From the NCBI GenBank assembly GCA_949130485.1, contig OX422190.1:5804861-5868860 (forward strand): 64,000 nt of DNA, in the 5' to 3' direction. The notes under the pieces are model-generated. The model was not told the DNA's origin and made no database searches. It saw only the letters and a program-made list of their open reading frames with translations. Every line of letters starts with the position of its first letter. The first letter of the stretch is position 1. Made by a program: the position numbers and the translations under genes. Of the stretch, positions 11,029-23,000 are shown one piece after another. Source of the stretch: Agelas oroides (taxonomy: Eukaryota; Porifera; Demospongiae; Agelasida; Agelasidae).

Positions 11029-14000
11029 GTGAGTTGCTTGGACAGTGCTAGATCAAGTTCACCTCCATCCCGCGCATATACGAACGGGTTGGATGGGGGG
11101 GCTCAGGGTGGGTTTCCCCTCAGTGTTTGCAAGCACATCATGCAGGCAGTAAACACTGCTGAAACAGTAACTAGTCTATACTTCTCTTACTAATGTTATT
11201 GGTTGTCTGTTGTGTATAAGACTACTGCTATACATCATTGATAGACAGTTGTAGCTGTTGTTCACTAAGTATAAAGTAACAACTGAGCTGCAGTTGCAGG
11301 TTGTGTTTAGGTGAGCCTTTGGAATTTTAGATCTATCTTTATAAAATCACTACTGCAACGGTCAACAATTTTTTAGCAATTTTTTGCTCACTGTCCACTA
11401 CTTAAAGCCTCCCAGGCCTTGAATTCAGGCGTACGGAAAGGTACATTAGCTTCTTTCCCATTTTCTAACGGTCTTGGCAAGAAGCTACTAGTTTCACATT
11501 GTAAAGATGAACATGATTCTTCTATACTGCAAATGAATACTGCTGGCTCAACACTTATAAGAAATCTTGTGACCAGATTGCTTTCTTGATTTTTAGGTGA
11601 CCACTTGGAGTCCAATTAATGGAAACCCAACCATTTACCCCCGTGTTTCGATATCAAAATCTGCTTAATCACAGTACCCAGTTGGAGAGTCATGATCATA
11701 TTGTGTGTAGCTATAGAGTAGGATGTAGGTTAGGAAGAGGCACACAACTTTGGGTTGCCAACTGACAGCTTTCTTTTAGTAAAATGGCACCAAAGTGCAG
11801 GCCTGCCAACTCTTATGGATTTACCATTGAGTCTCATGATTTCATAGTCTCACAGCTACACAAGCTAATCTCATAGCCCACCTTGCTGTGTGAATATCCA
11901 TAAATGCTGGTCTAATAATGTGAATGACAGGAACGAAAAATGCAGTCTGGTATTAAAACGATCACTTAACTTTGCTTACTGTTGAAGACAGCTGCATGAT
12001 TTATGAGACTAAACCGCATGTACACAAGTTGTGTAAGCATGCAAAGGTTGGGGATACCAGGCAAGTGTTGGGGCGGTTTCTGACACAGAACTGTCGATCT
12101 TCCTGCGTAACTTGTTGCTTGCAAGACTAAAATGACCCCAGAAGTGATTCCATTGGGTCCACATCCACTTGGCTGATTCAGCATGCAGTGTGTACAACCC
12201 AGTCTCAAAATTTTTGAAGACCTGAAGGCGTTGACTCTGGCCCTGCTCCCTTCTGTGTTACAGGATAGTTGTGGTGGGCACGTTTTATAATCAACATCAG
12301 ATATCTCACACTTATTGAACATAAAGGAGAGAGGGCAGTCAGAGTGTACAGCAAAAGACTTGAAGCAGCTCACTTTGTAACTGTAGCATTCTGATTTGTG
12401 CTGTTCACCAAAAATTTCTGGTATGAAGTGTGCTAGCTGGAGATAAGCTGTAGGGCAACACAAAGCATTTTCCCACTACAGTAAATGGTAGTTGAGAAAA
12501 GCAGAGAAATATAACACTTTTACTTGGTTGTTATTATTGTTATTTTTATTGGTGGCAAATAACTCAAAGTTCAACATATGTGCATGCACTGGAGTTGTGC
12601 AATCACATGCCCCGTAACCTTAACCTTATATGAACAGAATTATGTTTGCACAATGTAATAAGCAGGTGGGAATGCAACGGCTGATGTTGCTGCTGTGCTT
12701 GGCTGTAGAAAAGGCCTCTGGTTTATGACTGAAGCCTTAAATGCTCATAGTCTCTTCATGGGCTTCATTCACTTGATAGCAGATTGTCCCACCACCATCT
12801 ACAATGTTTACACAGTCTATCTGATGATTGCTTACTTCATATCTACTGTTTACATGCATGCTTGGCCTGTCTACACACACTGACTGTTATGTTGTTAGGA
12901 GAGATGCTTTGGAGCATATGGAAAAGCAGAAAATGGAAATGAAAAAGGAAACTGGAAACTAGAAACAGAACTGGAAACAAAAATGGAAGTGCAACCTCTT
13001 AGCTGTTGTAGTTCCAGCATGATTCGTGTGTTGTTGGCTTTTGTTCCTAGGTATTCCAGAGCTCTCCCCATCTCCAGTTTTTGATTGCTTGCTTTGCTAC
13101 TCCAGCCTTGTGCCCAGGCCTTTGCAGCCCCCAGTATTTCTTCTGTATTGGCAAATACTGGGGGCAGCAATGGTTGGGAACGAGGCTATTGTACTCAGGC
13201 GCTTGTGTAAAATGGTCTGGGTATGAAGCCATCAGAGACTAGTTGGAACCTGACCATGAGAGTAATTTCACTTGGTCTTGAAACAAGGCCAGTGTTCCTA
13301 CTCTCACAACCTTGTTCCTAGACCTCCCCACTTCCAGGTTCGATTGCTTGCAGTATGCAAAGCAAATGATGGCTTCATACCCAGGCCCTATTTTACACAA
13401 GCACCTTATATGATAGCCTCGTTCCCAACCATTGCTGCCCCCAGTATTTACCAATATAGAAATACTGGGGGTGGTAAAGGCCTGGGAGGCTAGCAAAGCA
13501 AGCGATCAAAAATTGTGATGAGAAGATTGAGAATTTTTTCATATGACAAAATGGAGGGGCCTCATTTGCGTGAAATTCAACGTTGCATGTCTGCAAATGA
13601 TGGCCACCTTCAAAACGAGACCATATCAAGCCTTTCAGCCAACTCACAACACATTTCCACGTTGAGAGTTTTGAAAAAGTGCTCCTGTGAGACGGTAATT
13701 TCAGGCAGCTTCATTCAGTCGTAGTACTATCTGTGGTTCAATCAGTCAAGTAGCTTCACTAGCTGCACTCACAGGGTAGGATTAAATTTTCGTAGCATTT
13801 TGGCTCAAACATGGCCTCAGAAGCGATCTCAGAGTACCAAATTTGAAATGTTTTCCTGGGGAGCATGCCCTCAGACCACCCAAGCTTGTGTATGTTTATA
13901 CATGTGCTCCTCAATCATCACCATGGCCGTACCAGTCGAAAATAGCTGCCTCCAGCCCTGCTTTGTATAGACCGTAAACGTAACTTCTAGCCAAACAGCT

Positions 14001-17000
14001 CATGATCTAACTCTGGTTATGCATCCAAGCCTGGAAACTTGTTTTTAGAACTGACAGCTTTTCATGGAGGCCTTCCAAGGATATGTTGCTGTCCTAGTAA
14101 GTGGCATTCAGCACTGTGAGCATTAACAAGGCCATCATGCTGAGCACTGGTTGAAGCATGGAACAAGGCACTGTGTACAGTGTAGAACACCTTGGTAGAA
14201 CAGCCTACCAAGCTAGCAAACAGTGAAATAGCCTTCCAATGTTAATCATTACATCTTTGTGGCATGCAGAACTACACCCATTGGGTGTGTAGCACTAATA
14301 ACACTGGGCTATTTCTAGGAGGACTGCATGGGCAATAATTCAAGTATATCCACACAATGTATGTCACGGGTGCATGCATGTGATCAAAGTTTCCGAGCTC
14401 TCTTCCCATCGTTTTTACACTATGCGACAAAAGCTTCGGTAAAAGCAGACATCATTCATCTGAAAAGTGTTGACAGTCGCATGTTTGGTAACTTTCAGAA
14501 CAACTAAGAGGACCAGAACTGTACGTAACTATTATAGATATGGATTTAGTTGAGAACCGATTAACTGGTCTGTCTTAGCCTATAGGTCCATACTAAGATC
14601 TAGAGCTTGAAATTGGGTTGAAAGATACTTTCAGCCATTCTGTACAGGTTTACAACTTTAACCATGCCCACTCGTTAGCGAGCTCCAAGTACATAGTCAG
14701 TGCTCTCAACCACCAAACACCTGTCCGGACTGAAAACTACCTGTAGTTCCACTCTATAAGGTATCCTATGTAAGAAGGGAAATGGCAGCATTAATCAGTA
14801 CATCCAAGCTCAATGACCAGCATGTGCTGTCACCCTTCATGCGAAAGCCGACCTCCTCCCTCTGTCCAACCTGTTTCGCTGGAGCAGAACATGTCCTGAG
14901 TGCATCATGCTAAAATCTGCCAACTTCATTAGTGGTTTAGCACTGGTGAATACCAGGATGGGTGGGAAGGTTATTAATGTATGTGGTTGTTCTTTTTCTT
15001 GGTGCAGATATTGTACCATGTGGTGGTTCAACTCATGACCTTTAACCTTCTAACCTGTGTTCACTCACAAGGTATGTTCTACCAGAGTCATATTTAGTGC
15101 CATACCTAACAGTCTTGGAGCTTTGTCCGGGGCTTGCTTGTAACCTGTTTATGTGGGCTGTGTTTATGTAAGACTTGTGATGGAAGAATATGAGTTGCAG
15201 TTAACATGGAATTTTATATGGAATGGCAAATTTGTCTGGAAATTATACAGTTTGTGTCCTCTATTGATTTGTCCATTGCTCTCATTGGATTATTTGGGTT
15301 TCACCTTAACTGGTTCTTCTAACTTTGTGCAAATCAGAAGTCTATGTATTTGCACACCCATTAATTTCTGGACTATTTTGTAATTTACGTACACTTTAAA
15401 TACTTTTGTATGAACTAATATACTTGCATTGTAAACTGAACCCAAGTTTACAGTAAGCATTTGAATTGAATTTGGAATGTGATCTGGAAGAGTATGTTAG
15501 ACAGGAATTGCTTTAGCTGAACTGATTGTGAATTGCTGTAATTTGCAGACAATAAACCAAACTTAGATAGGGGTGCTGTTTTGCTTTCAGATTTATTGCT
15601 CACTGTGGTATACAGTGAAATGTTGCATTGCTATCGTTTAGATGTAGCCTGCCTTTTGGGGGCTGCTTTCACAAGTGGGCCAAGTGAAATGTTGTTTTCA
15701 AGAGGATATTATGGCTATTCTTTGGTTATAGCCAGGTCTTGTTCTGGTCTTTCTAAATACAATGCTTATTTACTCACTGAAATTCCGATCTACCATGTTC
15801 AGGGTTGGGATTTATTTGTTACACTCACAAATATGTCTGCTCTAACACACTGAGCTTTATACATGGAACAAACATAACATACATACATAACATTACAACA
15901 TTCGTATGTCTTCGTTTCCAGGTGCAGGTGATGTTCGGTTCTCACTCAATGGTACAACATACCAGAACAACAGTATTGTAACCCTGGAGGAGATTGGTGA
16001 ACATGATGATCCTCTGCTCTGTATAACTAACCTCACTACTTGTTGCCGACGTAAAAATGGTTTTATCTCAGGGAATTGGTTCTTCCCTAATGGAACTCGA
16101 GTTCCCAGTCTGAGTCCATCAGAGGATTTCTACAGAACCAGAGAGCAGATGGTGGTACTTCTGCATCGTAGAAGAGATGGAGAGGATGGAATCTACCGCT
16201 GTGTGATACCTGATTCAAAGAATGTCACCCAGAGCATATACATTGGAGTGTACACAGCAAGCAGTGGTAAGTGGCATAGTGCACTCCTGTTCTGTTCAAC
16301 ACTATAGTCATACTGCAGTATTCCTGTTGCTACAAGACAATAGTGCAAAACGCATCCTTGTAGTTTATAATGCATTTGTGTTATGTTTAAGCTGTACAAC
16401 AGGATAGAATGTTTCTTTGGCTATCAGAGGATGGCCATTTCACAAAATCAATTGTTCATTATTTCTGTTTAACAGTAAGGAAGGTTGACAGTGCAACATC
16501 TGAACATTCTAATTTCCATGTCAATGAGGTTAAGTAATTGGTCTGTTTGTGTGTCAGTTGTCCAAATGTTGTCCAGTTTGATATGAAGGGTACGATTTGA
16601 CGACTTCTAAGCATAAAATAAACAATGGAATTAGTATTTATTAGCATCTACATATTGATAGTGGCGAAATCAGCTCCATCCTCTGCTTTTGCTTGACTTA
16701 AACGTCATAGCTGGAGATACACAATTTAATACATGGGGCCAGTCATGCATCTCACAACTCCACCCATAAGTTGAAGTCAAATTAGACATTGAAGCACAGA
16801 AGAGTGAGAATGAAGCCACAGTTGGGTAAAAAAATAGTCAGTTGGAGTCCAAGTCTCTTAAGATTGAAGACCAAGGGGAGAAAAGCTAATGGTACAGGCA
16901 GCCAAATTCTAGGGAGTCTTATGAGAAAGTGAGGAAAAGTCTTGTAACAGGTAGCCAAGTGACAGAGTGGAAAGCAAAATTCTCTTCATCAGAGGAGAAG

Positions 17001-20000
17001 ACCTAGCTATGTATGGTCCAGGCAACTAAAACAAAACAAGAGCTGGCAAACTCAAAACAAACAAGACTGTTTTGTGGGTGGTCGCAGTCTTGGCCACAGT
17101 CTTGGAACCAGACCATCTCCAGGGGTTCCAAGATTAAATGGGTCGCTGGTGTCCTGATCTTTAGCCACACCCACTTTGGGTGTGATGAGTTGGAGGTACT
17201 TTACTTTGGAGGGCAAGTTACTTCATGACAAGGCAAGGACTAGTCTCATATCCAGGTCTCCAGGCATGAGACTAGGATCAGTCTAGATCTCCAGGATCAG
17301 TCAAGATCTCCAGGATAAGTCAAGATCTCCAGGATCAGTCAAGATCTCCAGGATCAGTCAAGATCTCCAGGATCAGTCAAGATCTCCAGGATCAGTCAAG
17401 ATCGCCAGGATCAGTCTAGATCGCCAGGATCAGTCTAGATCGCAAGGATCAGTCTAGATCGCCAGGATCAGTCAAGATCGCCAGGATCAGTCAAGATCGC
17501 CAGGATCAGTCAAGATCGCCAGGATCAGTCTAGATCGCCAGGATCAGTCTAGATCGCCAGGATCATTCTAGATCGCCAGGATCAGTCAAGATCGCCAGGA
17601 TCAGTCAAGATCGCCAGGATCAGTCTAGATCGCCAGGATCAGTCTAGATCGCCAGGATCAGTCAAGATCGCCAGGATCAGTCTAGATCGCCAGGATCAGT
17701 CAAGATCGCCAGCTTGAATTACACAACTGGTTTCGTTACTGATCTACTTGTACTCCACTAGTAATTTATGGAATTGCTGTGAAATTTTGCACACTGCCAC
17801 TTTATATCAATACATTTTTTCATACTAATATACAACATATTAATTGCTGCATAGACACACAGGGTATGTCAGTGCTCTGCTTAGCACCTCTAGTTGGATT
17901 CTGCAAGTAAAATTACTTATCCAATTCAAAGAAACTGTGCTATAATTTCTGCATGCGGACAAGCTAAGTGCTTTTTATGAATACACATATATGTCATACA
18001 ATCATGTGCAAGCAGTGAGTAACAGGCCTCTCTTGAGAGATGAGTGGCCTGAGAACAAAGCTAAGTGGACATCTAGTGATAACTATGCAGGTTCACTAAA
18101 ATTAGGACATTGCTACTACCTTATTGCACGTTACTCACACTCCATTTGATCTTGATTTTGCTTCTACTTTTGCTTGTATATCCATGTAGGTTCACCCAAT
18201 GTAACCAGTTTAACTTATAATAACCAGTCCAGGACTCTCACCTGCAACTCCACTGGTGGACCTGCTACCACTGTCACCTGGAGGAGAGATGGGGTTGTGA
18301 CAACTCTCAATACTACCCACCAGCAGACCAAGAGATTAGTTGATCCTGTTAAGGGCACTTTCCAGACAGTGCTCACCATTGACCCATCAGTGGGTCAGAG
18401 TGGCATTGTAGGGACATACAACTGCACAGTGAGGAATACCAGGGGAGAGTCTTCAGAGACAGTGGATATACCACCAGGTGAGACTTGAACTCATGTGTAT
18501 GCATATGATGTCATGAATGTTGAGCCAACTGCTAGCTTCAGGACATTGCATTTACTTGCTGTTTACTCAAGGTCACGTTTTATTGGAAGGAAATGTGATG
18601 GACAGGAAATTTGAAGCATGACCCATGTTAGCAGTTTGGTCACAGTAGCTGCCATTGCTACACCGTATGACGTTTTGATCACCTAACTCTGTTGAGGACT
18701 GGACTACTATAGTACTTAGAATACACACTCAATCTTGCCCTCGTTTATTGAAAAACATCTCACTAGTTGTATTCGTCTAACCTGCACCCCAAAAATACTC
18801 TCAGTGACCTGAGAGGAAGTGCTACAATTTGTTATCACCAAAGCACTGTTGCACCCCAGTTTTGTACCCAGACCCTTCCTCATTAGGAATGTAGGATGAC
18901 CAATGAAATTGTAGAGCATAAAAATCATCATGTCACTTAATGCTATGGCCGGCCACAATCAATTTTGGAGAGGAGAAAGAATTTTGTACATCATTCTGCT
19001 TTCTTTCCAGAACTAGAGTAGAACTAACCTACTTCCGAACAAACCCAGGCAGTTTTTTTAGTTTGCTTGAGGGAAGGACATTGCCAGCTAGTTTTGGTTC
19101 CAGGTTAGTGACTGAAATCAAGAATGTTACTATTCTCTATGATTGTTAGCAACTGATGCTTTAGGGGCCTAATTAGGGAATACTGTGAACTACCATAATT
19201 ATTCTAATACCGTATAGCGGGAAATTTTCGTATGGTGCAAAATTTCGCATATTTCGCATAAAACTCCAAGATGCGAAAATGTAAAGTACGAAAATTTTTT
19301 CGTGCGAAATTTTGAAGACGTCAAAATTTTGATTCTAGCACGAGGAGCACAGAACAGTTTGAGATCGAAAGTAAAAGAGATGGCATTGCATCGATATTTG
19401 CAACCTCTGGACGCCCTTCCAGACACCTAACCCCCTGCGTAGATAGAGAGAGCAAACAGATGATATCTTCTTCGGAACGTGGCCAACGATGGCCTCCCCT
19501 CTGACCAACGCTACAGCGAAAGGGTCGGCTCTGTTGCCATCCCTCACACTGGCATGGCAATTCCTCACCGACAACAGTAGCCCAGATATCCTTGTAGACA
19601 TGGTAGCCTCTCACCATTGCCACAACCGAAAACGACGCCATAATTGCTGCAAAATGGCACGTCGTGTGAGGGGGCGTGTCAACATGCTAGCGCTTGCGTG
19701 TGAAAATTAAAATACGAAAATTTCTTCTAAAGGCCAGTCAGTCATTTATGCGAAAACTTGCACCATCGAAATTTTCCCACTATACGGTACTACATATGAT
19801 CCAATTTAACTTAAGAAATTCAATTTCAGGAATTTATCATGAATCTAATTCTACATAAGCCGGAGTCTTAATTTATGTACACTAATCCAATTTAGTGTAA
19901 GATAATGACTGAGGCCAACATCCAACCTTCACAGCCTTCCTACCAGTCTCACAAACAGGTGTACTGTCTTCATAGTTCGGCGAGGTCTGTGCACAATTCC

Positions 20001-23000
20001 AGGAAGAAACAGCTCTACACTTACCTAGCTACGCTTGGTGCAACCTTCATCGGTCCCGGAGTTCGACAAGGTATGTACACAATTCAAGGAAAAACCAGCT
20101 TTACACTTACCTAGGTAGTGAAGGACATCATTGGTTACAGAGTTCGATGAGGTGTGAACACAATTCTATGAAAAACCAGCTTATATACTTATAAAGCTTG
20201 CGAAAGCCTGCCTCGGGTTTCCACGTATCGTGATTCTGCACACAATTCTAGGAAAAACCAGCTGTACACTTACCTAACTTACGAGAGCAGGCCTTTGCGC
20301 ACTTTCATGTATTGTGATTCTTATGCAACGTAAGATCTAATAAGAAATTTCAGGAATTGATGATGAAAAGTAAGGTCACATGCTATATATTTTTTAAGCT
20401 TACGTAGAATTCGAGTAATTATGGTAAGTATGAAGAGAAGGCTGACAACAGCTCAAGCAACAAGGTAAGGATACTTGCAATCATGGCACAAAAATTATAC
20501 TTTCACTAGACACACATCCATGACAAGAAACCATCAGACATGATGGGGAATGTGGGCAGCTGGGCATGAAACTAGCTTCAACCTCAGGACTCATGGGAGG
20601 AGCCAGACATACAGAAGTAACGCTTTCATGGAAGACACACCATCACGCTCGACATGTGCCTTGAGTATAGCTGGCGTAGAAGCTGTCCTACTTGCGCAGC
20701 ACCTACTATTTTTCTGCACACTTCAGATCTAACTCACCCAATAGCACTTGCAGCCTTCTTGTACAGACCTTCAGAGTAGTGACAGAGAAACAGTAAGAAT
20801 TGTAGGTTAGCAACTTGTATATAGGAAATTTGCTACCCATGAAAATAATTCAACAGCACACCAGGTCAATTGAGTACGTCCCTGACTAAGATGACCTGTG
20901 CTGAAATAGCCTTGGTTTCTTATAGCGCAAATGCGTATACCGTATTGGCCCGTGCAAGCGCCCATGGGCGATCGCAGCTCAAGCCCGAAAAATCGGGGGT
21001 GGGCGCTTACACGGAGGAGGTGCTTGAATAGTCCAACTATGCCCGTGCAATCGCCCACCCCGGATTCGAAGTTAACTGACAGGCACTACTGAATTGACTC
21101 GCGTCGTAGTTTCGCCCGTGCTTCCTTTTTTAGGCAAATGAGCCCAGCGCGGCAGTAGTGAAAGCTGTATCCTGCTAGAAAACGGACCAACCTGAAGTCT
21201 CGTTGCCATGGCCTTTGCAGCATTCATCGCTTGCAGTACGTGCGAATTTCGTACTGCAAGCGAAGAACGCTGCAGACAAGGCTACGACCGGTGTGCGCAA
21301 ACCTTGCTGCCGGATGTAGTGGCGCCTGAAACTCATTGAAACAGTCTACGTGAGCTCAAGCTGTGAACTTTCGAGTAACCACGTAAGAATTTTGCATGGT
21401 GGGTGGTTACACGGAGGACCTCACAAACCACAGAACTGTCAAAATTGGGGGGTGGGCCCTTACTTGGGGATGGGCGCTTGCACGGGACAATACGGTATGT
21501 GTACACAAAATCTACACATGGTGTGCCTGAGGTGTGTGTGAAGTATCCATACCCAGTGTTTCTGAAGACTCCTTGCAATAGGTTTCACATTGATAGTGAG
21601 TAGCTGTAGCTTTTCAGTTCAAACCAAGCTGCCTAAAATGACCATCTAACAGTGCAAACCCTCATTCACTGGCAACTTCATGTGTGGAGCATTAGTCTTG
21701 TTTCCACTCCTTCCTCAGCCTCCAAATATCTATATGTGGCAGTCCCGAATAGAAATCGAATATTATTCCGCTGCGTATTTCAAGCGCATCACTGAGTTTG
21801 ACGCGCTATAGCGCTGAGCTTCCGCTAAGGGCGGGGCTCATACGCGGGGCTCATACGCGCTTCATAGACGCATCAGATATTCATGCTATATTATGGCTAT
21901 TGAAAACAAGACTAGTGAAGTGAGAGAAAGCTTCAGTTTTCTCGTTGCACCTTTAACCCCCAAAACCGTAAAGAAAACCAAGAAGGGCTTTGTTGAAATA
22001 TTTGAAGCTACAATTAACTATACCTGCAAAGAAAGCCACCCCAGTACAGCCGTATGGCTATACATATTGTACTAGCCTCATTCCAATGCTCTTGTGTGTG
22101 GGCAGAGAAAAGAGAGCCTGGTACACCAAGGATTTCTGGGAATTTGGAAATTTCCATTAAATCTGGTCCGTTACACTAACCTCCACAAGGCATGCCATGT
22201 GAATGATGCCTGCCACTGACTCTCTGTGTGGACGATGATGAGAGAACAACAAAGGCACTCAGCTCTTCGTTTTCTGGAATTGCCCACATGTTCATCCATT
22301 CCAGCTAAAGGCTGGGGCACATGACTAACGCAATCTTTCCCTTTGAAGTTCACCAATCGCCTCAAACCAAGCAATGCAGACCATTACCGTTAAAGCGATA
22401 TTGTTTTTGACTTCAAAACCCCCCATATGTGTCCCACAGGGAGTATAACCCCTCCAGTGGGGCCTTTCAGCACGTAAACAGAAATTGACCGTAATTTTAG
22501 TGTGGCAGAGTGGTATGCAGGCTACCAAGGGAACTTGGCGCATGCGTCAATGGTGTGTACCAGGCTCTCTTTCTTCCTCCCCCGTACATAAGAGCCTGGG
22601 AACGAGGCTAATGTAGCACCTGCCCATCAGTTGTTCTTGCAGATGTATACATTGATTTATCTCAACATTTTGGCAACTTCATATGCCTGAAATGGCTCTG
22701 CATGTGTTGTGATTCTAAAGCATCTTGAGTAATAAAACATCAAGTTTTTGTATGGGAGAATATTTTTTGTGCAATGTATACGAATCAGCATGCATTTATT
22801 GCTTGAACCAAACACATACCAGTGAACCTCAACTGTTTTCTGTGCAGTGTACTTGTCAACACATTCATTGCTTAAACTAAACCCATTCTATTCATACCAG
22901 TGAACCTCAACTGTTACATACTACACAGCTTTTTGTTAGTTCATGCAGAGAAATAAACATACAATGATGACTTGTGGGTCAGAACACTGGCAGTTCAGGG

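Larger units (their letters stand above)
11029..15007 (+). other. locus 1 intron 1
   Basis: It holds dispersed repeats at 12890-13500 and a piece near 13795-13880 that recurs inverted at 30560-30640. A 165-codon minus-strand frame (11966-12463) has no recognisable domain. No other gene was seen. Confidence 0.5.

Noticed and set aside
11966..12463. 165-codon minus-strand frame in locus 1 intron 1
   Set aside because: No recognisable domain, no paralog at loci 2 or 3, and antisense in an intron. Chance length is plausible in 64 kb.
17271..17711. CRISPR-like array
   Set aside because: The 19-bp units are contiguous without unique spacers; it is a minisatellite in an animal intron.
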